The notes below the pieces were generated by a model. That model worked only from the letters and a program-made list of their open reading frames with translations, searched no databases and was not told the DNA's origin. From Archangium lansingense (GTDB lineage Bacteria; Myxococcota; Myxococcia; Myxococcales; Myxococcaceae), in the NCBI RefSeq assembly GCF_026626635.1, contig NZ_JAPNKA010000001.1, positions 6,138,001 through 6,202,000 on the forward strand: 64,000 nt of DNA, given 5' to 3'. Positions 51,575 through 58,706 of the stretch are shown here, one piece after another. The position numbers were made by a program, and so were the translations under genes. Position 1 is the stretch's first letter, and each line of letters begins with the position of its first letter.

Positions 51575-52288
51575 TCAACCCGGTCCGCCAGAAGTTTTCT
51601 TCTGCGCTTCCCGCTGGGAGACCTCGCGTGCCTGCTGGGCCTTCAGGCGGCGGAACTCCTTCATCACCTTGGCCGGGTAGCCCGCCATGAAGCGCTCGCG
51701 CTTGTCCCTCTTGGCGAGGATCTTCTTGGCCAGCCCCGGGCCCGCGTTGTAGGCCACCAGCGCCCGCTCCGGAGAGCCGAAGCGCGCGATGAGATCGGCC
51801 AGGTAGGCCGTGCCCAGCTCCACGTTCAGTTCCGAATCGAACAGATTGGTGTGGCGCTGCAGCTTGAAGCCCGCCTTGTCCGCCAGGTAGCTGCCGGTGT
51901 CCGGCATCACCTGCATCAGTCCCATGGCCCCCACGTGGGACACCGCGTAGTTGTTGAAGGAGCTCTCGCAGCGGATGACCGCCACCACCAGCATGGGATC
52001 CACCTTGTTGCGCCGGGCCTCGCGGACGATGGCCATGGCCAGCCGCCGCTGCTGGCGCTCGGGTAGCCGCGAGGCCTCCACCGCCACCGTCACCCCCAGC
52101 GCCTCCGCCTCCTCATAGAGCGTCGCCTCCTCCTCGAGCCGTGCCAGGTGGGCCTCCTGCGCCGCCAGCTTCGCGCGCAGCTCCGCCACCTCCGGACTGC
52201 TCTCCCCTGGGAAGTAGGGCTGGAAGGCCCCCGCCTCCATCCCCACCAGCATCGCCGCCGTCACCATCGCCACCGTCCACCCTCTCAT
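51575..52288 (-). CDS. Lytic transglycosylase, single SLT domain
   Basis: This 237-residue exported enzyme has a signal peptide (ending about GMEAGAFQ) and a coiled-coil stretch (SPEVAELRAKLAAQEAHL). An SLT domain follows, with catalytic Glu in IRCESSFNNYAV, GAMGLMQVMP and VAYNAGPGLAKKI. The C-terminal tail is basic and low in complexity. It should cleave peptidoglycan in the periplasm. A sigma-54-type promoter at 52353-52368 lies 65 bases upstream of the start, so the gene may be developmentally or stress controlled. It differs from the much larger Slt70-like enzyme at 26953. Confidence 0.92.
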   Translation of the reverse strand: MRGWTVAMVTAAMLVGMEAGAFQPYFPGESSPEVAELRAKLAAQEAHLARLEEEATLYEEAEALGVTVAVEASRLPERQQRRLAMAIVREARRNKVDPMLVVAVIRCESSFNNYAVSHVGAMGLMQVMPDTGSYLADKAGFKLQRHTNLFDSELNVELGTAYLADLIARFGSPERALVAYNAGPGLAKKILAKRDKRERFMAGYPAKVMKEFRRLKAQQAREVSQREAQKKTSGGPG

Positions 52289-52352
52289 TCACACCCTCCC
52301 CACGCGCTCCAAACGGGCCAACGCGTCCGTGTGGCAGATGACCGCCGCACAA

Positions 52353-52368
52353 AGCAGCCGGCGTGCCA
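52353..52368 (-). promoter_or_regulatory. Sigma-54-type promoter of lytic transglycosylase
   Basis: On the minus strand the sequence is TGGCACGCCGGCTGCT, with GG and GC separated by exactly 10 bases. Only one position (C instead of T before TGC) departs from consensus. A start at about 52342 would leave a 54-base leader. Confidence 0.6.
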
Positions 52369-52440
52369 TCCGGCAAATGCCTGGAATCACGAGGAGGACG
52401 TGGGAGGTGGGAAGTGGTGAACCGGAAAAAAAGTCCGATC

Positions 52441-52456
52441 TGGGAACCCCTTTGCC
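52441..52456 (+). promoter_or_regulatory. Possible sigma-54 promoter, plus strand
   Basis: TGGGAACCCCTTTGCC shows the GG-N10-GC spacing, with TTTGC at the -12 side, but the -24 side matches only partly (TGGGAA rather than TGGCAC). It would serve the small membrane protein gene at 52552 from the same intergenic region as the opposite sigma-54 promoter. Confidence 0.3.
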
Positions 52457-52551
52457 CAACTCGAGACTGTCGAAAGGAGGGGTTGCGGAGGCTCATCAGG
52501 CGTCCCAGCTTTGCGCACGGTTCCGAGACCATCGGGAGAGGAGTGGGCGGC

Positions 52552-52707
52552 GTGTACTGGACGATGAGTGCGATCCTGTTCGTGCTGTGGGTGCTCGGGC
52601 TGATCAGCGGCTCGACCGAGGGCAGGTGGGTTCACCTTCTATTGATCTTCTCCATGGTGACGCTGATCCTCGCGCTGGCGCGGCGGGGCAGGGGAGCCCT
52701 GGCATGA
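52552..52707 (+). CDS. Lmo0937-family small membrane protein
   Basis: This 51-residue protein starts with a GTG at 52552, which has AGGAG eight bases upstream. Two hydrophobic helices, ILFVLWVLGLISG and VHLLLIFSMVTLILAL, are separated by a short polar turn (STEGRW). The pattern and length are those of the short Lmo0937-type membrane proteins found across many bacteria; their function is not known. Its stop overlaps the start of the next gene (ATGA), so the two are coupled. A longer in-frame reading from 52363 is less likely because its extra residues show no hydrophobic or conserved pattern. Confidence 0.75.
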   Translation: MYWTMSAILFVLWVLGLISGSTEGRWVHLLLIFSMVTLILALARRGRGALA

Positions 52708-53267
52708 GCCGCCGGGCGCCAGCGATCATCGCCCTGGAGCTGCCGCGGGATGCGAGCGGCTTCGTGCGGCGCGAGTGTCCGCAGTGTCAGCGCGACTTCA
52801 AGACGCGGCCCTGCCGCCATGACGCGAGCATCCTCCAGCGCCGGCTGGCCTCGCTCTTCCCCTTCGAGAACGCGCACGAGAGCTTCGACGAGGTGCCGGA
52901 CTGGTGGTGCCTCTATTGTGGGCACCGGGCCCCGGGGGACGAGTGGCTCACCCCGGCCCAGCAGGCCCATGTGGAGGCCCTGGCGCGCGCCTGGGCCAAC
53001 CACGTGCGCTACGAGCAGCTCGCCTACGTGTCGCGCACCCTGTCGCTCAACCCCCGGCCCACCTTTGTCAGCGTGGAGCCGGAGGCGCTGCCCGGGCCCA
53101 TGCCCCAGGACGCGGATGACCTTCGGATCATCCCCCTGGTGTGCTGCGGCGAGGAGGTGAAGGCCCTCTGGGACTGGGAGGGGCCGCTCTACTGTCCGCG
53201 CTGCGGCTCCCGGCACGGGGGCTTGAGTGGTCGGCAGCAGATCCACCTGGAGTTCATCCAGGAGTAG
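52704..53267 (+). CDS. Zinc-ribbon-like cytoplasmic protein
   Basis: This 187-residue protein has three Cys pairs: CPQCQ near residue 25, CLYCG near 70 and CPRCG near 170. A CCG and Trp-rich turn (VKALWDWEG) precede the last. Such a set suggests one or two zinc ribbons, often found in nucleic-acid or regulatory proteins, but no known family is clear. It begins with ATGA in the stop codon of the small membrane protein gene, so the two are translationally coupled. The 36 bases to the HupE-like gene would allow a longer transcript. Confidence 0.7.
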   Translation: MSRRAPAIIALELPRDASGFVRRECPQCQRDFKTRPCRHDASILQRRLASLFPFENAHESFDEVPDWWCLYCGHRAPGDEWLTPAQQAHVEALARAWANHVRYEQLAYVSRTLSLNPRPTFVSVEPEALPGPMPQDADDLRIIPLVCCGEEVKALWDWEGPLYCPRCGSRHGGLSGRQQIHLEFIQE

Positions 53268-53303
53268 ACGGAAGCCGGCCCGCGGGGGCAGTCTCCGGGC
53301 CCG

Positions 53304-54386
53304 ATGAGGCGGACGGCCCGGCTGGCTCTACCGCTTGCCCTCCTGGTGGTGGCCGGGAGCGCGAGCGCCCACGATGCGGACATTCTCTATGCGCAGCTCT
53401 GGCGCCCCGAAGCGAGCGGGCCGGAGGTGCGCGAGCGCCTCACGCTCACGGCGGACTCGCTCGCCCTGCTCATCCCCGCCGACGCGGATGGGGATGGCGC
53501 GCTCACCCAGGCGGACCTGGACGCGCGAGCGCCAGCGCTGGCGGTGGGCATCTGGGACTCCATTCCCCTGAGCGCCGGGGGCCAGCCCTGCACCCGCACT
53601 GGCACCAGCGCCCGGGTTCGCGAGTCCTTCGTGGAGCTCAGCGCCACCTTCCAGTGTGCGCCCGGCGAGCTGCGCCAACGCTTCTCCCTGCTGTCCGTGC
53701 TGCCGTCCAACTACAAGGTGGTGCTCGGCAGCTACATCCAGGGCGAGCAGGGGCAGCGCTTCGCGGATGCCTCCCAGCCCACACTGGTGGTGTCCGAGCC
53801 CGGACAGCCGGATCGCGAGCGCATCTCGGGGATGCTCGACTGGGTGGGCCTGGGCCTGGTCCACATCTTTGGAGGGATTGATCACCTGGCCTTCCTGCTG
53901 GCCCTGCTGCTGGTGGGCGGGAGCTTCCGGCGGGTGCTGCTGCTGGTGACGGCCTTCACCGTGGCCCACTCTTTGACGCTGGGCGCCACGGCGCTGGGCT
54001 TCATCCTCCTGGACGACGCGCGCACGCGCTGGGTGGAGGCGGCCATCGCCGCGTCCATCATCTGGGTGGCACTCGAGAACCTGGTGCTGCGCGAGCACCG
54101 GCACCGGGCCCTGCTGACGTTCCTGTTCGGGCTGATACACGGCTTCGGCTTCGCCAGCGTGCTGGGGAGCTACGGCCTGGGCGACTCGGTGGTGACGGGA
54201 CTGTTCGGATTCAACCTGGGCGTGGAGCTGGGGCAGGCCGCCGTCGTGGCCCTGCTGCTGCCCATTGTCCGGCTGGTGCAGCGCCGGCCCGTGCTGCACT
54301 CCAGGACTGTGCGCGCTCTGTCGCTCCTCATCCTCGCGGCCGGCGGCTATTGGTTGATGGAGCGCGCTTTGGGCCCGATCGGTTGA
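53304..54386 (+). CDS. HupE/UreJ-family membrane protein
   Basis: This 360-residue protein has a signal peptide (first 22 residues, ASAHDAD) and a periplasmic domain of about 150 residues with an EF-hand-like DADGDGALTQADLD. A C-terminal membrane part of about six helices contains the HupE/UreJ motifs LVHIFGGIDHLAFLLAL and TVAHSLTLGATA, with several His residues in membrane segments. Members of this family are thought to transport nickel or cobalt, but many with an N-terminal domain are uncharacterised. No hydrogenase or urease gene lies nearby. Confidence 0.85.
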   Translation: MRRTARLALPLALLVVAGSASAHDADILYAQLWRPEASGPEVRERLTLTADSLALLIPADADGDGALTQADLDARAPALAVGIWDSIPLSAGGQPCTRTGTSARVRESFVELSATFQCAPGELRQRFSLLSVLPSNYKVVLGSYIQGEQGQRFADASQPTLVVSEPGQPDRERISGMLDWVGLGLVHIFGGIDHLAFLLALLLVGGSFRRVLLLVTAFTVAHSLTLGATALGFILLDDARTRWVEAAIAASIIWVALENLVLREHRHRALLTFLFGLIHGFGFASVLGSYGLGDSVVTGLFGFNLGVELGQAAVVALLLPIVRLVQRRPVLHSRTVRALSLLILAAGGYWLMERALGPIG

Positions 54387-54447
54387 ATCCTGGCGAGTCC
54401 ATCCCTAGTTTGCTCGCGGGATTGGGGGCAGCACCTGGGGAGGGCCG

Positions 54448-54924
54448 ATGGGCGCAAGGCATACCCGCTTGGCCGCAGCACTGGCCGCGGCATGGGAGTC
54501 CGAGGTGGTGTCAGCACGTCGCATGACGATGCTGGCCGAACGGCTCGGAGATAGCCGCGGGCGGGCGCGGCTGATGGTACTCGCCGCTTTTTGCAGGGCA
54601 CACGCCTCGCGGTTGCTGGCCCGGCTGGCGGCACTCGGCCGCGGGCCCCTTCCGGTCCCGCCCGAGGAAATCACCCTCGATGACGACACGGTGATGGAGC
54701 TGCGCCGGGAGGGGGCCTTTGCCCGCGCCTCGGCCGCCCGGTATGAGTCCACCGCGGAGCTGGCTCGCCAGCACGCGGACCTGTCCAGCGCCTGGGTCTG
54801 CGAGCTCAACCGCACCGAGGAGCAGGATCGGGCCCGGGAGCTCTTCGCCCTGGCCGAGGGCGCCGCCCAGGCCGCCGCCGAGGCCAGCCTCTCCTCGGCC
54901 GCCGCCGCTCCGGCCGATAGCTGA
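54448..54924 (+). CDS. Helical cytoplasmic protein of unknown function
   Basis: This 158-residue protein is rich in Ala, Arg and Glu and predicted to be a four-helix bundle (AERLGDSRGRARLMVLAAFC, ELRREGAFARASAARYES). It has no signal peptide or membrane helix and no visible catalytic motif. A ferritin-like bundle is possible from the helix pattern, but His and Glu ligands are not clearly spaced for iron. It lies 33 bases upstream of another helical gene in the same direction and may share its transcript. Confidence 0.65.
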   Translation: MGARHTRLAAALAAAWESEVVSARRMTMLAERLGDSRGRARLMVLAAFCRAHASRLLARLAALGRGPLPVPPEEITLDDDTVMELRREGAFARASAARYESTAELARQHADLSSAWVCELNRTEEQDRARELFALAEGAAQAAAEASLSSAAAAPADS

Positions 54925-54957
54925 CAGCTTGCTCGCCTTGGGCGTAAAACACGCCTC

Positions 54958-55731
54958 ATGCCCAAGGCGGAGAGCTACAACGATCTGATTTTCCAGCTTG
55001 GCGACCTCGCGAGAGATCGCCTGGCGGGCAAGCCCAACTGTCCCCGGACCATGGATCGCGTCTACCGCGCCGAGGCGGCGCTGGTGGCCCGCCGGGACGA
55101 GTTGGCCGTGCTCGAGCAGCAGATGAACGACGAGGACGCGGCCTGGCAGGACTACCTCGCCCAGTATGAGGGGAAACGGGCGGCCGAGTTCGAGATCGTC
55201 AAGAAGTGGAAGAAGGCGGTGGACGCCGTGGAGGGGCAGACGAAGACCCTCCGCAAGACGCTGACCAACCGCCGCGCCGACCTGCGCTACGCCCAGGACG
55301 CCCTCAAGAAGCTGGAGAAGAAGCACTCCGACCTGGAGCTCGTCACCCAGGAGGAGTCCAAGCTGGGTCTCTCCCGCGACAACATCAAGAAGAACCGCAT
55401 CCAGATGATGCGCCTCACCCGCGAGGTGGAGGACCTGGATCGGCAGGTCGAGCTGGCGCTCACCCCCAAGCCCGGCCAGCCCGGTGCGGCGGGCATCCTG
55501 GCGCACAAGCGCATGCTCGACATGGAAGACGCGATGAACGCCCAGAAGGAGGCCGTCGACGAGGCCATGGCGGAGATCGACCGGGCGATCGCCGAGAAGG
55601 AGACCGAGGTCCAGGCCGCGGAGGATTATCTGGACCAGGCGCTGTTCCTCCTCGGCGAGGACGTGTATGCCCAGCGCATCCAGGACGCGCAGCTCGCCTC
55701 GTTCTACCCGCGGCTGGATCGCGCACAGTGA
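54958..55731 (+). CDS. Coiled-coil protein of unknown function
   Basis: This 257-residue cytoplasmic protein is predominantly a charged coiled coil (LVARRDELAVLEQQMNDED, LRKTLTNRRADLRYAQDALK, EIDRAIAEKETEVQAAEDYL). There is no membrane segment or signal peptide. It is not a recognised family. It may scaffold or bind other proteins. It lies directly upstream of the rplC promoter, and the two genes share no overlap, so they are probably independent. Confidence 0.75.
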   Translation: MPKAESYNDLIFQLGDLARDRLAGKPNCPRTMDRVYRAEAALVARRDELAVLEQQMNDEDAAWQDYLAQYEGKRAAEFEIVKKWKKAVDAVEGQTKTLRKTLTNRRADLRYAQDALKKLEKKHSDLELVTQEESKLGLSRDNIKKNRIQMMRLTREVEDLDRQVELALTPKPGQPGAAGILAHKRMLDMEDAMNAQKEAVDEAMAEIDRAIAEKETEVQAAEDYLDQALFLLGEDVYAQRIQDAQLASFYPRLDRAQ

Positions 55732-55752
55732 AGCGCCGCCCGCCCTCCGTGC

Positions 55753-55780
55753 TTGACGGTAGGGGGCCAACTGCTACATT
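55753..55780 (+). promoter_or_regulatory. Sigma-70 promoter of rplC
   Basis: TTGACG at 55753-55758 and TACATT at 55775-55780 are 16 bases apart, a good housekeeping promoter. Initiation near 55787 would give a leader of about 88 bases. Confidence 0.65.
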
Positions 55781-55793
55781 GCGCCGCTTCCTG

Positions 55794-55860
55794 GCGTCCG
55801 GGGAACTGAAGTCGGACGCAAACTGCTGGATTCATTGATGTTTTCGCGCAAGACGCGCGA
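55794..55860 (+). promoter_or_regulatory. Paired hairpins in the rplC leader
   Basis: GCGTCCG at 55794-55800 pairs with CGGACGC at 55813-55819 (12-base loop), and TCGCGC at 55844-55849 pairs with GCGCGA at 55855-55860 (5-base loop). The second hairpin ends five bases before the GAGG ribosome site at 55866. This could allow control of L3 translation, as in ribosomal-protein feedback leaders, but no known ribosomal leader family is recognised. Confidence 0.45.
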
Positions 55861-55874
55861 GCTGTGAGGACGAC

Positions 55875-56549
55875 GTGAAGGGTCTTATCGGTAAGAAGAT
55901 TGGAATGACCCAGGTGTTCAACGACGAGGGCAACCTCGTTCCGGTGACGGTGGTTGACGTCAACACCTGCCAGGTCGTGGGTAAGCGGACGCCGGAGAAG
56001 GACAAGTACTCGGCGGTGACGCTGGGCTTTGGCGAGGTTCGCGAGAAGAGCCTGAGCAAGGCCGAGGTGGGCTTCTTCAAGAAGAGCGGCGCGAAGCTGC
56101 GCCGTCACCTGAAGGAGTTCCGCGTGTCCGCCGAGGACGCCGCGGGCTTCAACGTGGGCGACGCCGTCAAGGCGGACCTGTTCACCAAGGGCCAGCTGGT
56201 CGACGTCACGGGCATCACCAAGGGCCGTGGCTTCCAGGGCGTCATGAAGCGCTGGAAGTTCAAGGGCTCCCAGACGGCCACCCGCGGCACGCACGAGTAC
56301 CGCCGTCACCCGGGCGCCATCGGTCAGCGTAAGACGCCCGGCCGCGTGTACCCGAACAAGAAGCTGCCCGGTCACTACGGTGTGGATCAGGTCACCACCC
56401 AGAACCTGACGGTGGTGGACGTGGACGTGGAGAAGGGCCTGCTGCTCATCAAGGGCACCGTCCCCGGCCACAACGACGGCATCATCGTCGTGCGTCCGAG
56501 CATCAAGGTCGCGCTGCGCGAGCAGCACAAGGCGGCCCGCACCAAGTAA
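55875..56549 (+). CDS. rplC: Ribosomal protein L3
   Basis: This 224-residue large-subunit protein has MKGLIGKKIGMTQVF at the start and the diagnostic central loop (TKGRGFQGVMKRWKFKG, GSQTATRGTHEYRRHPGAIG, PGRVYPNKKLPGHYG). It lies close to the peptidyl-transferase centre and seeds ribosome assembly. The start is GTG at 55875 with GAGG upstream. It stands alone, with its own promoter and terminator, whereas rplC is normally second in the S10 operon with rpsJ, rplD and rplW. Whether this is the only copy or a paralogue cannot be told from the window. Confidence 0.95.
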   Translation: MKGLIGKKIGMTQVFNDEGNLVPVTVVDVNTCQVVGKRTPEKDKYSAVTLGFGEVREKSLSKAEVGFFKKSGAKLRRHLKEFRVSAEDAAGFNVGDAVKADLFTKGQLVDVTGITKGRGFQGVMKRWKFKGSQTATRGTHEYRRHPGAIGQRKTPGRVYPNKKLPGHYGVDQVTTQNLTVVDVDVEKGLLLIKGTVPGHNDGIIVVRPSIKVALREQHKAARTK

Positions 56550-56568
56550 GGCCGTACCCCTGTGTGTG

Positions 56569-56592
56569 CCCCCTCCCTCGCCAGGGGGAGGG
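56569..56592 (+). terminator. Perfect 9-bp hairpin after rplC
   Basis: CCCCCTCCC at 56569-56577 pairs perfectly with GGGGGAGGG at 56584-56592 around a 6-base loop, 19 bases after the rplC stop. No T-run follows; it may protect the 3' end or pause polymerase before the next hairpin. Confidence 0.5.
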
Positions 56593-56640
56593 CCGGACCA
56601 TCGTCCTACCGAGACTCCAGGCACCGCCACAGGTTCCTCG

Positions 56641-56681
56641 ACGCCCCGCACCGGCCACCGACCGGGCGGGGCGTTCGTGTT
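56641..56681 (+). terminator. Strong intrinsic terminator of rplC
   Basis: ACGCCCCGC at 56641-56649 pairs with GCGGGGCGT at 56666-56674, with inner CCGG/CCGG and a 7-base loop. TCGTGTTT follows. This is a classic strong terminator about 90 bases after the rplC stop. Confidence 0.8.
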
Positions 56682-56806
56682 TCCAGCCTCTGGAAACGTT
56701 GGCCAGCGTGCGCTGGCATGCCGTGTGTAGAGCATTCCACAGCCTGTGTGAGCCTGGTCCCTTGCTCCCGGCTGATCGCGTGCCCACATGTCTGCGCCAC
56801 ACGGCC

Positions 56807-57580
56807 ATGAATGCACGCAACCTTCCCCGTTTCGTTTCGCTGGCACTGGTGCTGACGGCGCTGTCTGCCTCAGCGCAGGAGCAGGTGCTGGACCCGGCCG
56901 CCGTGCGCCATCGGCTCTTCTCTCCGGGGGAGCGGCTGGAGGCGTCCTTCACGGTGGGCCTGCCCGCGCGCGAGTACCTCACCGCGCACTACAACCTGAA
57001 CGCCGGCCTCGCCTACAACTTCTTCAACACGCTCGGCGTGGAGGCACGCGCTGGCTACGCGCTCAGCCGCCACACGGGCCTGGCGCGCTCCATCTCCGAG
57101 AGCTTCCTCGCCCGTGAGGACAAGAAGATCACGGACGAGCTCGAGGACATGTGGGAGATGAATCTGCACGGCGTGGTGGGAGCTCGCTGGGCACCCATCT
57201 ACGGCAAGCTGTCGCTGCTGGCGGACGAGACGGCCCACTTCCAGGCCTATCTCTGGGCCGGTGGCGGGCTGGCCTCGCTGCGGCGCCAGTCCATCATCCA
57301 GTGCTCGCAGGTGGCGGACCGCGAGCAGGGCGTCTGCGGCCTCTGGCGCGTCGAGACGCGCATGGCGCCGGTGGCCTCTGGAGCGGTGGGCTTCCGCTTC
57401 TTCCTGGCCAGCGGGCACGCGCTGCGCTTCGAGCTGCGCGACTGGGTCTTCACGGACCAGTACCGCGTGAACGTGCAGCGAGAGCTCTGGGAGGCGGGGC
57501 AGGAGAGTGGTGAGCCCGCGGCCAACCCAGGCCTGACGCACCTGGTGCAGTTCGATATCGGCTACTCCTTCATCTTCTGA
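56807..57580 (+). CDS. Outer-membrane beta-barrel protein, GltA/B-like
   Basis: This 257-residue exported protein has a signal peptide ending at LTALSASAQ. The mature protein is a run of amphipathic strands (YLTAHYNLNAGLAYNFFNTL, VEARAGYALSRHTGLARSI) ending with aromatic Phe at the C-terminus (GYSFIF), a barrel signature. The family resembles the myxobacterial beta-barrel set to which gliding proteins GltA, GltB and GltH belong. The next gene encodes a second such barrel, and the third a TPR protein, an order that recalls the gltB-gltA-gltC cluster. Identification as a specific Glt protein is inference. Confidence 0.75.
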   Translation: MNARNLPRFVSLALVLTALSASAQEQVLDPAAVRHRLFSPGERLEASFTVGLPAREYLTAHYNLNAGLAYNFFNTLGVEARAGYALSRHTGLARSISESFLAREDKKITDELEDMWEMNLHGVVGARWAPIYGKLSLLADETAHFQAYLWAGGGLASLRRQSIIQCSQVADREQGVCGLWRVETRMAPVASGAVGFRFFLASGHALRFELRDWVFTDQYRVNVQRELWEAGQESGEPAANPGLTHLVQFDIGYSFIF

Positions 57581-57595
57581 GGCTGAACGTCCCGC

Positions 57596-58696
57596 ATGCG
57601 AACGACCTCGTTCCTCGCCGTTCTCCTGTCCGCGACGTTGGCGTCCGCGCAGGAGGAGACCCCGGCGCCGCCCCTGGAGACGGCGCCCATCCCCGTGAAG
57701 CCGGAGCCCAAGCCCCAGGAGCCCGAGCCCGTGGAGTCCACGCCCGTGGAGCCCGAGCCGGAGTCCCAGGCGCCGGCGCCTCCGTCGGACGCGCCGCTGG
57801 CCACGGCCGGGGAGCCCGAGCTCCAGCCCGTGTCCGATCCCAACTCGCAGCGCCTGGTGAATGGGGCGCCGCTGCACAACCCGAACGTGGCCGTCCACGT
57901 GGTGCAGAAGAAGCGCTTCGCGGACGAGGGCCGGCACGAGTTCACGCTCTACCCGGTGGTGGGGCAGGTGAATGGCCGCTTCACCGAGCACGCGGGCAGC
58001 GCGCTGCACTACACCTACCACCTGCAGGAGAACTTCGCCCTGCAGGTGTCCACCACGTACAACTGGTACTCCAACGAGAGCCTCTTCAACCTGGAGCTCA
58101 TCGACAAGGTACGTGAGCAGGCGCAGGCGGCCTCGGCGCTGCTGCTGGTATGGGGCGCACAGGCAGGCGTGGAGGTGACGCCGCTCTACGGCAAGTTCGC
58201 CTTCTACGACAACCACCTGCTGCAGTTCAGCCTGGTGATCAGCGGCGGCGCCGGCATCGGCTCCACGCGCGTGCTCGTCCGCCCCGAGGTCTCCAACCAG
58301 GTGGATGGAGAGACGTTCACCGTCCCGGCGCGCTTCGGTGACACGGGGTCGAAGTTCCTCGGCTCGGTGGGCGGCGGCTTCCGCGTGCAGTTCGGCGACT
58401 CCATGGCGCTGCGCCTGGAGGTGCGTGATCTGGTCTACACCGCTCGCGTGGACCGGGTGGATGGCTGCAACCTGCAAGACTTCCAGAAGCTGGAGGATGC
58501 GCGGAGCACCGGCCAGTCCTTCTCGGAGCTGGGACTGACGGGCAGCTGCCAGTTCCAGAAGTTCGACGGGGTGGACCCGAAGACGCGCAAGAACTACCGC
58601 GAGGACATCGTCCTGGGGAAGGACCTGGTCGGCAATCCCTCCTCGGACGTGCTCAACAACCTCAGCTTCTACGCCGGCTTCTCCCTCCTCTTCTGA
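57596..58696 (+). CDS. Outer-membrane beta-barrel protein with Pro-rich start
   Basis: This 366-residue protein has a signal peptide (ending TLASAQ), then a Pro/Glu-rich stretch of about 60 residues (KPEPKPQEPEPVES) that may cross or pack against peptidoglycan. Barrel strands follow, with repeated patterns such as EFTLYPVVGQVNGRF, HYTYHLQENFALQVS and the C-terminal FYAGFSLLF. It starts 15 bases after the preceding barrel gene and is probably cotranscribed with it and with the following TPR gene. Together they look like the Glt outer-membrane sub-complex of gliding motility. Confidence 0.75.
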   Translation: MRTTSFLAVLLSATLASAQEETPAPPLETAPIPVKPEPKPQEPEPVESTPVEPEPESQAPAPPSDAPLATAGEPELQPVSDPNSQRLVNGAPLHNPNVAVHVVQKKRFADEGRHEFTLYPVVGQVNGRFTEHAGSALHYTYHLQENFALQVSTTYNWYSNESLFNLELIDKVREQAQAASALLLVWGAQAGVEVTPLYGKFAFYDNHLLQFSLVISGGAGIGSTRVLVRPEVSNQVDGETFTVPARFGDTGSKFLGSVGGGFRVQFGDSMALRLEVRDLVYTARVDRVDGCNLQDFQKLEDARSTGQSFSELGLTGSCQFQKFDGVDPKTRKNYREDIVLGKDLVGNPSSDVLNNLSFYAGFSLLF

Positions 58697-58706
58697 GGCC
58701 CGCGCC

